DNA of 10,461 bases from Pedobacter sp. (GTDB taxonomy: Bacteria > Bacteroidota > Bacteroidia > Sphingobacteriales > Sphingobacteriaceae). This document shows positions 6,724 through 10,461 of this stretch, in pieces. Position 1 is the stretch's first letter, and every line of letters starts with the position of its first letter. The notes beneath the pieces were generated by a model that saw nothing but the letters and a program-made list of their open reading frames with translations, made no database searches and was not told the origin of the DNA. Both the position numbers and the translations under genes were made by a program. Location: contig JAQBOT010000399.1 in the NCBI GenBank assembly GCA_028287885.1, positions 1 to 10,461 of the forward strand, written 5' to 3'.

Positions 6724-9261
6724 TTAGTTAAAGCCTCCCAATTGCTGCGCAATACTAAAGTGGAATTGTCCTTTGTTCGCCTCAGGTATACCAGGTATTG
6801 CATCAAATCCGTAGCCATAGTCAATTCCAAGCAAACCAAATATCGGTAAAAATATCTTGGCACCAACACCCACTGATCTTCTGACATTAAACGGATTAAA
6901 GTCGCTAAACTTATCCCAGGTATTACCACCTTCAGCAAACGTTACTAGGAACGCAGTTGCAGATTGTGAAGCGATTACCGGGTATCTTAATTCCAACACA
7001 TATTTGTTAAAGATCGGACTTCCAGAGTTTTGAGCAACATTTGGATTTGATCCTACCGGGATTACAGAGTTGTTTGCATAACCCCGCATGGCAATCAGTT
7101 CTGATCCTTGCAAAAAGTCAAATCCTTGCATACCGTCACCACCCAACTTAAAGCGTTCAAATGCCGACTGTCCAACAGCCGAGTTGTATGATCCAAGGAA
7201 TCCAAATTGCGCTTGTGCTTTTAACACAAGTTTACCCGCTACCCTTTGAAACCATTGAGATTCAAATTTCCATTTGTGGTATTCAGTGAACTTATAACGC
7301 ACTTTATCAGATGCTGTTGCATAGTTCGTATTATTTAATAACGAGTACGGTGGTGTAGCCTGAATTGTAAACCTGAAGTATGATCCTCCGGTTGGGAAAA
7401 TTGGAGAGTCCCTTGAATCGCGGCTTAACTCCTGCGTTAAGTTGAAGTTATACGAAGTTCCTGTGCTGAATAAGTAGCCTGGATAGTTCTCCAAGATGTA
7501 CTGATTCGCATTAATAGAGTGGGTTAGCTGGAAATAGTTATCTGGCCAGTTCAACCTTCTACCCAAACTTACAGTTACACCGTTTAAGCGGATCTTCTGA
7601 TTCTCTGTAGAGGAAGTTGGATAAGATTGTGACGAGGTAAATGCACTTAATCCGAAACTTACCGGTTTCTTACCACCCAACCAAGGCTCAGAGAAAGAGA
7701 AACTATATGAGTTGTAATAGGAACCATTTGTCTGTCCACGTAAGCTCAGTTTCTGTCCGTCGCCTTTTGGCAAAGGTCTGTAAGCACTTGGATTAAATAG
7801 ATTCCTTAAAGAGAAGTTATTGAAAGTTAAGCCCAGGGTACCAATAACACGGCCTCCACCAAAACCACCAGAAAGTTCAATCTGATCTGAAGGTTTCTCC
7901 TCAACAGCATATTCAATATCAACCGTTCCATCTGCCGGATTCGGCTTAGGTGTAGGTACAGTTTTCGCTTCATCAAAGTTACCCAACTGCCCGATCTCTC
8001 TCACTGTACGGATTAGCTGCTCCTTCGAGAACTTATCACCCGGCTTAGTACGGATTTCCCTTAAAACGACACGGTCATTGGTGATCGTGTTTCCTTTAAT
8101 CGTGATCCTGTTGTTGGTATACTGTGGGCCTTCATAAATACGCATTTCAAGGTCAACCGTATCGCCATAGATCTTTGTCTGTACAGGATCTACGTTAAAC
8201 GTTAAATAACCATCATTAAGGTAAACACTGGACACATCATCGCTGTTACCCTCGCCTCTTAATTTCTTCTCCAGCTTTTGCTCAGAGAAAATATTTCCTT
8301 TTTCAATACCCAATACTTTCTCCAGGTAAACGGTGCTGTATTTTGCATTTCCAGACCAGTTAATATTACCGAAGTAGTATTTCTTACCTTCAAAAAGGTC
8401 AATCTTAATACCAACTGCTTTATCACTGTACTTGTAAACGCTGTCCTTAAGAATCACTGCATCGCGATACCCTTTGTCCTGCATCTTTTCAACAAGTGCC
8501 ACCTTATCTTCTTCGTACTTCGCTTTGTTAAACTTTCCAGAGCCAAACACTTTATAAAATGCCTGCTGGTGTGTCTTCTTAAGGAACTTGCGCAGCTTGG
8601 CATCTTTGAAATCCTTGTTGCCGGTAAAAGTGATATCATGAACTTTAACTTTCCGACCCTTGTCTACCAATACCTGAAGAATCAAGCTGTTTTCTGCTGT
8701 TGGATCAGGTTTAGTTTTGAAGTCTACCTTGGTAAAGAAATAACCTTTTTCAGAAAGGTATTTTGTAACCGTTGCTGAAGTGCTATTGTACAAATTATCA
8801 TTGATAATGGACTTTCCAGATTTGGCATTCAGCTTTTCAAGAAGGTCTGTTTTTTGGGATTTGCTTACACCAATAAGATCAAAAGAGCTCAAACGCGGAC
8901 GCTCAACCACTTCGATATCGAAGAACACACTATCCTCTTCTAGCTTAGTAATATTAATTTTAACATCGTCAAACAAACCATTTGCCCAAAGCGTTTTTAT
9001 GGCGTTCGAAGTTGCTTCACCTGGAAGTGTTACCCGTTCTCCTTTAATCAATTTTGACAAAGTGATAATTACATCCTTGTCTAGATATTTGGTGCCAGTT
9101 AAAGTAGTACCGCCAATGATGTACTCTTTAGGATTAAAATAATCCAGCTCAGTACCATTAACTTTTAAAGAAGGTGTGGCTTGTTTGGCAGGTGGAGTAA
9201 TTTGTGCCATCGACGGTAACCCGATCAATAACAATAATATAAGTTGGTATATTCTTTTCAT
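6724..9261 (-). CDS. bamA: Outer-membrane protein assembly factor BamA
   Basis: Omp85-family insertase that folds beta-barrel proteins into the outer membrane. It has 845 residues and a signal peptide (about 1-19, cleavage after SMA). A Pro-rich linker is followed by five POTRA domains at roughly 47-121, 124-202, 205-291, 293-379 and 381-457, each with the beta-alpha-alpha-beta-beta pattern and phrases such as LWANGLFDDV and YLSEKGYF. A 16-strand barrel fills about 460-845. Barrel hallmarks are DSRDSPIFPTGG (615-626), MRGY (725-728, equivalent to VRGF of the E. coli lid loop) and a C-terminal strand around FHFSIAQQL, followed by GGFN. The third POTRA has an insertion around 230-247. The start MKRIYQ is preceded by an A/T-rich segment without a Shine-Dalgarno, normal for this phylum. 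It lies 62 bases after uppS; no separate promoter is evident there, so it is likely driven from the uppS promoter. Confidence 0.97.
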   Translation of the reverse strand: MKRIYQLILLLLIGLPSMAQITPPAKQATPSLKVNGTELDYFNPKEYIIGGTTLTGTKYLDKDVIITLSKLIKGERVTLPGEATSNAIKTLWANGLFDDVKINITKLEEDSVFFDIEVVERPRLSSFDLIGVSKSQKTDLLEKLNAKSGKSIINDNLYNSTSATVTKYLSEKGYFFTKVDFKTKPDPTAENSLILQVLVDKGRKVKVHDITFTGNKDFKDAKLRKFLKKTHQQAFYKVFGSGKFNKAKYEEDKVALVEKMQDKGYRDAVILKDSVYKYSDKAVGIKIDLFEGKKYYFGNINWSGNAKYSTVYLEKVLGIEKGNIFSEQKLEKKLRGEGNSDDVSSVYLNDGYLTFNVDPVQTKIYGDTVDLEMRIYEGPQYTNNRITIKGNTITNDRVVLREIRTKPGDKFSKEQLIRTVREIGQLGNFDEAKTVPTPKPNPADGTVDIEYAVEEKPSDQIELSGGFGGGRVIGTLGLTFNNFSLRNLFNPSAYRPLPKGDGQKLSLRGQTNGSYYNSYSFSFSEPWLGGKKPVSFGLSAFTSSQSYPTSSTENQKIRLNGVTVSLGRRLNWPDNYFQLTHSINANQYILENYPGYLFSTGTSYNFNLTQELSRDSRDSPIFPTGGSYFRFTIQATPPYSLLNNTNYATASDKVRYKFTEYHKWKFESQWFQRVAGKLVLKAQAQFGFLGSYNSAVGQSAFERFKLGGDGMQGFDFLQGSELIAMRGYANNSVIPVGSNPNVAQNSGSPIFNKYVLELRYPVIASQSATAFLVTFAEGGNTWDKFSDFNPFNVRRSVGVGAKIFLPIFGLLGIDYGYGFDAIPGIPEANKGQFHFSIAQQLGGFN

Positions 9262-9323
9262 TTAATTCTAAAAAACGATGCTAAGTTAATTTAAACACAT
9301 GTTAAAAAGTGTTAAAAGTAAAA

Positions 9324-10064
9324 TTAGATCAGTTGCTCACTAATTTTTCCGAACCGGCGTTCGCGCTTTTGATAGTCTACAATGGCTTCATACAAACTCT
9401 CAGACCTGAAGTCAGGCCAAAGGGTTTCCGTAAAATACAATTCTGTGTAGGCCATTTGCCAAAGGAGGAAATTACTTACTCTATGCTCCCCGCTTGTTCT
9501 GATCATTAATTCTGGATCAGGCATGTCAAGGGTTGTCAGCTGTGAAGAAAATGCTTCTTCATTGATGTCTTCAACGGTAATTTTTCCATCTTTCACTTGC
9601 TGAGCGAGTTTACGCGCCGCTTCAGCAATCTCCCACTTTGCACTGTAGCTCAGGGCAAGTGTCAACGTACAACTGGTATTCGCTGATGTTTTCTGCATTG
9701 CACTATCGAGGTCATCAATGCATTTCTGCGGCAATGACGCGATGTTGCCAATAGCATTCAGCTTAATGTTATTTTTGGTGAGTGTTGCAGTCTCCTGATT
9801 GATGGTAGATATAAGCAGCTCCATTAAGAAATTCACCTCTTCGGTTGGACGGCTCCAGTTTTCTGTAGAAAAAGCGTAAACAGTCAGGTACTTAATACCA
9901 ATCTCTACGCAGCTCTCCATGATTTCTTTCAATGACAAAACACCGCTCTCGTGACCTAATGCCCGGAATTTACCCTGGTTTTTAGCCCAGCGCCCATTAC
10001 CGTCCATAATGATTGCTATGTGCTGTGGCAATCTGGTTAAGTCAATTTGTTCTTTAAATCCCAT
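9324..10064 (-). CDS. uppS: Isoprenyl transferase (undecaprenyl diphosphate synthase)
   Basis: Cis-prenyltransferase that adds isopentenyl units to farnesyl diphosphate, giving the C55 carrier for peptidoglycan and surface polysaccharides; it acts at the cytoplasmic face of the membrane. The 246-residue length is standard. Motifs in order: HIAIIMDGNGRWAK (15-28) with the metal-binding Asp21, GHESG (37-41), TVYAFSTENWSRP (61-73), DPELMIRTSGEHRVSNFLLW with the diphosphate-binding Arg189/Arg195 (183-202), and AYTELYF (205-211) with the second metal ligand Glu208. The usual NYGGR segment reads SYSAK (139-143); similar SYSSR/SYSAR forms occur in Bacteroidota, so this is lineage variation. It is the first gene of the uppS-bamA-skp-skp set and lies about 47 bases downstream of a near-consensus promoter. 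Confidence 0.96.
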   Translation of the reverse strand: MGFKEQIDLTRLPQHIAIIMDGNGRWAKNQGKFRALGHESGVLSLKEIMESCVEIGIKYLTVYAFSTENWSRPTEEVNFLMELLISTINQETATLTKNNIKLNAIGNIASLPQKCIDDLDSAMQKTSANTSCTLTLALSYSAKWEIAEAARKLAQQVKDGKITVEDINEEAFSSQLTTLDMPDPELMIRTSGEHRVSNFLLWQMAYTELYFTETLWPDFRSESLYEAIVDYQKRERRFGKISEQLI

Positions 10065-10110
10065 TAATCTATTTTGCGATTGCCCAAAATCTAAACCCGA
10101 TTTCGGAACA

Positions 10111-10142
10111 CAAAGGTATAAGATATGCCTATACCATCCAAA
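10111..10142 (-). promoter_or_regulatory. Promoter of the uppS-bamA-skp operon
   Basis: On the minus strand, TTTG (10142-10139), 20 bases, then TACCTTTG (10118-10111). Both elements and the spacing match the Bacteroidota primary-sigma consensus TTTG-n(17-23)-TAnnTTTG without mismatch. Transcription would start near 10103-10106, giving a leader of about 40 bases before the uppS ATG. Best promoter candidate in the window. Confidence 0.75.
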
Positions 10143-10149
10143 TGGTATA
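10115..10149. promoter_or_regulatory. GGTATA/TATACC boxes overlapping the uppS promoter
   Basis: TATACCAT (10130-10137) and ATGGTATA (10142-10149) form a perfect 8-bp inverted repeat with a 4-base spacer that covers the -33 element. A further GGTATA (10115-10120) overlaps the -7 element and can pair with the same TATACC. Three half-sites 14-15 bases apart inside a promoter resemble a repressor operator; no regulator is identified. Confidence 0.4.
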
Positions 10150-10164
10150 TGGGCTGTTTTCTGA

Positions 10165-10219
10165 CTTAGCCTCTGGCTAGCTTTTCCTTAGCTCCTCCTT
10201 AGCTTTCCTTTACCTCTGG
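10165..10219. repeat. Degenerate 11-bp tandem repeats, about five units
   Basis: Units start at 10165, 10176, 10187, 10198 and 10209 and read CTTAGCCTCTG, GCTAGCTTTTC, CTTAGCTCCTC, CTTAGCTTTCC and TTTACCTCTGG. CTTAGC is exact in units 1, 3 and 4; the others keep 4 of 6 bases. The plus strand is pyrimidine-rich. The array begins 23 bases upstream of the uppS -33 element, where activators or bent DNA commonly act. It may equally be a decayed short-period repeat. Confidence 0.6.
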
Positions 10220-10231
10220 GTAAGGGGAAAG
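10203..10231. repeat. Imperfect hairpin at the distal end of the repeat array
   Basis: CTTTCCTTTACC (10203-10214) pairs with GGTAAGGGGAAAG (10219-10231) around loop TCTG: 12 base pairs including one G-T, with one bulged G at 10227. Neither strand has a T-run after it, so it is not an intrinsic terminator. Function unknown. Confidence 0.5.
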
Positions 10232-10330
10232 TAGGCCAGGACCAAGGCAAATATGAACCACACTATTGGCAGTTAAAACACCTTTTGGAATCTCTAAATT
10301 TGCATTCTGCATAACGGCTTTTCTGGGCAT

Positions 10331-10360
10331 AAAAAAACCCAGCCAGAAAAAGGCCAGGTT
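10331..10360 (-). terminator. Intrinsic terminator of the gene at the right edge
   Basis: On the minus strand AACCTGGCC (10360-10352) pairs with GGCTGGGTT (10344-10336), 9 bp with two G-T pairs, around a 7-base loop. The 3' arm runs into a tract of seven T residues (10337-10331). It lies 31 bases after the stop codon at 10392-10394 and separates that gene from uppS. Confidence 0.8.
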
Positions 10361-10391
10361 CTATTATGAAGTATGTTGATTTTCGTGTTTC

Positions 10392-10461
10392 TTATTTGGT
10401 AAAAATAAAGCAATCAGCGCTGCTGAAGGTGTAGGTTAAACCAAATTTAAGAAAGGTGTAG
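10392..10461 (-). CDS. C-terminus of a probable outer-membrane beta-barrel protein (PorG/DUF6089-like?)
   Basis: Only the last 22 codons and the TAA stop are in the window. The residues YTFLKFGLTYTF have the alternating pattern and final aromatic residue of a beta-barrel C-terminal strand, followed by a short tail SSADCFIFTK. A stop codon with a well-formed terminator 31 bases downstream supports a real gene end. In many Bacteroidota I recall a DUF6089/PorG-type outer-membrane protein gene just upstream of uppS and bamA, which makes this the leading guess. The fragment is too short to prove the family. Confidence 0.5.
   Translation of the reverse strand, partial: YTFLKFGLTYTFSSADCFIFTK

Larger units (their letters stand above)
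10065..10391. other. Gene-free regulatory stretch upstream of uppS
   Basis: I find no protein or RNA gene here. From right to left (the direction of uppS transcription) it holds the terminator of the upstream gene, about 95 bases with nothing recognisable, a 12-bp imperfect hairpin, the degenerate 11-bp repeats, the promoter with its GGTATA boxes, and the leader. The leader contains a weak hairpin ATTTTG/CAAAAT (10071-10076 with 10085-10090) ending 6 bases before the start codon. Confidence 0.7.

Noticed and set aside
8278..8778. 166-codon open frame on the plus strand inside bamA
   Set aside because: It lies entirely antisense to well-supported bamA coding sequence, with no recognisable domain or promoter; it is a by-product of bamA codon composition.
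9262..9323. Possible separate promoter for bamA in the 62-base gap after uppS
   Set aside because: The gap is A/T-rich with two GTTAAAA copies, but I find no TAnnTTTG-type element on the minus strand; read-through from uppS is simpler.
10295..10302. TAAATTTG on the plus strand, an exact -7 consensus match
   Set aside because: The nearest upstream TTG is 27 bases away, too far, and no plus-strand gene follows.
10199..10330. 43-codon minus-strand open frame between the right-edge terminator and the uppS promoter
   Set aside because: Its ATG sits immediately after the terminator T-tract, it has no recognisable domain or promoter, and its end runs into the 11-bp repeats. A chance frame is the simplest reading.
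10366..10434. 22-codon plus-strand frame starting at the ATG at 10366
   Set aside because: Very short, without a promoter, and antisense to the probable outer-membrane protein C-terminus.
1..10461. CRISPR arrays, tRNA or rRNA genes, insertion sequences, phage attachment sites, toxin-antitoxin or defence genes
   Set aside because: I looked for these on both strands and saw no repeats with spacers, no cloverleaf-like intergenic segments, and no transposase or defence motifs. The window is densely filled with housekeeping genes.

Overview
The window looks like chromosomal backbone of a Bacteroidota bacterium, most likely family Sphingobacteriaceae (Pedobacter-like). The evidence is the envelope gene order uppS-bamA-skp-skp-murI, a long two-domain amidophosphoribosyltransferase of the type I know from this phylum, the absence of clear Shine-Dalgarno sequences, and promoter elements of the Bacteroidota type (TTTG, about 20 bases, TAnnTTTG). 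Nothing suggests phage, plasmid, insertion sequence or recent transfer.

Layout, left to right. Positions 1-1281 (minus) hold guaA, cut by the window edge after 427 codons. Just upstream of it on the same strand is a dCMP deaminase (1290-1799), so the two probably form a nucleotide-metabolism transcription unit. Divergent from these is a LysE/RhtB-type exporter (1941-2567, plus). It converges on the next gene, and a perfect 18-bp hairpin at 2581-2620 can end transcription from both sides. The rest of the window is on the minus strand: a long PurF-like enzyme (2637-4538), glutamate racemase murI (4617-5453), two tandem Skp/OmpH periplasmic chaperones (5518-6147 and 6188-6718), the outer-membrane assembly factor bamA (6724-9261) and undecaprenyl diphosphate synthase uppS (9324-10064). 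At the right edge are the last 22 codons of another minus-strand gene, probably an outer-membrane beta-barrel protein.

How the genes work together. UppS makes the lipid carrier and MurI the D-glutamate for peptidoglycan. Skp proteins escort outer-membrane proteins through the periplasm and BamA inserts them. Transcription most likely starts at a good promoter at 10111-10142 and runs through uppS, bamA and both skp genes to a strong intrinsic terminator at 5460-5497. That terminator lies only 6 bases before the murI start codon, so murI must rely on read-through or on a promoter inside the upstream gene.

The only gene-free stretch over 300 bases is 10065-10391. It holds a terminator, the uppS promoter with repeated GGTATA boxes, and an array of about five degenerate 11-bp repeats just upstream of that promoter. 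I see no clearly new multi-gene system. The points most worth a second look are the repeat array, the terminator abutting murI, and the divergent active-site segments of the PurF-like protein.
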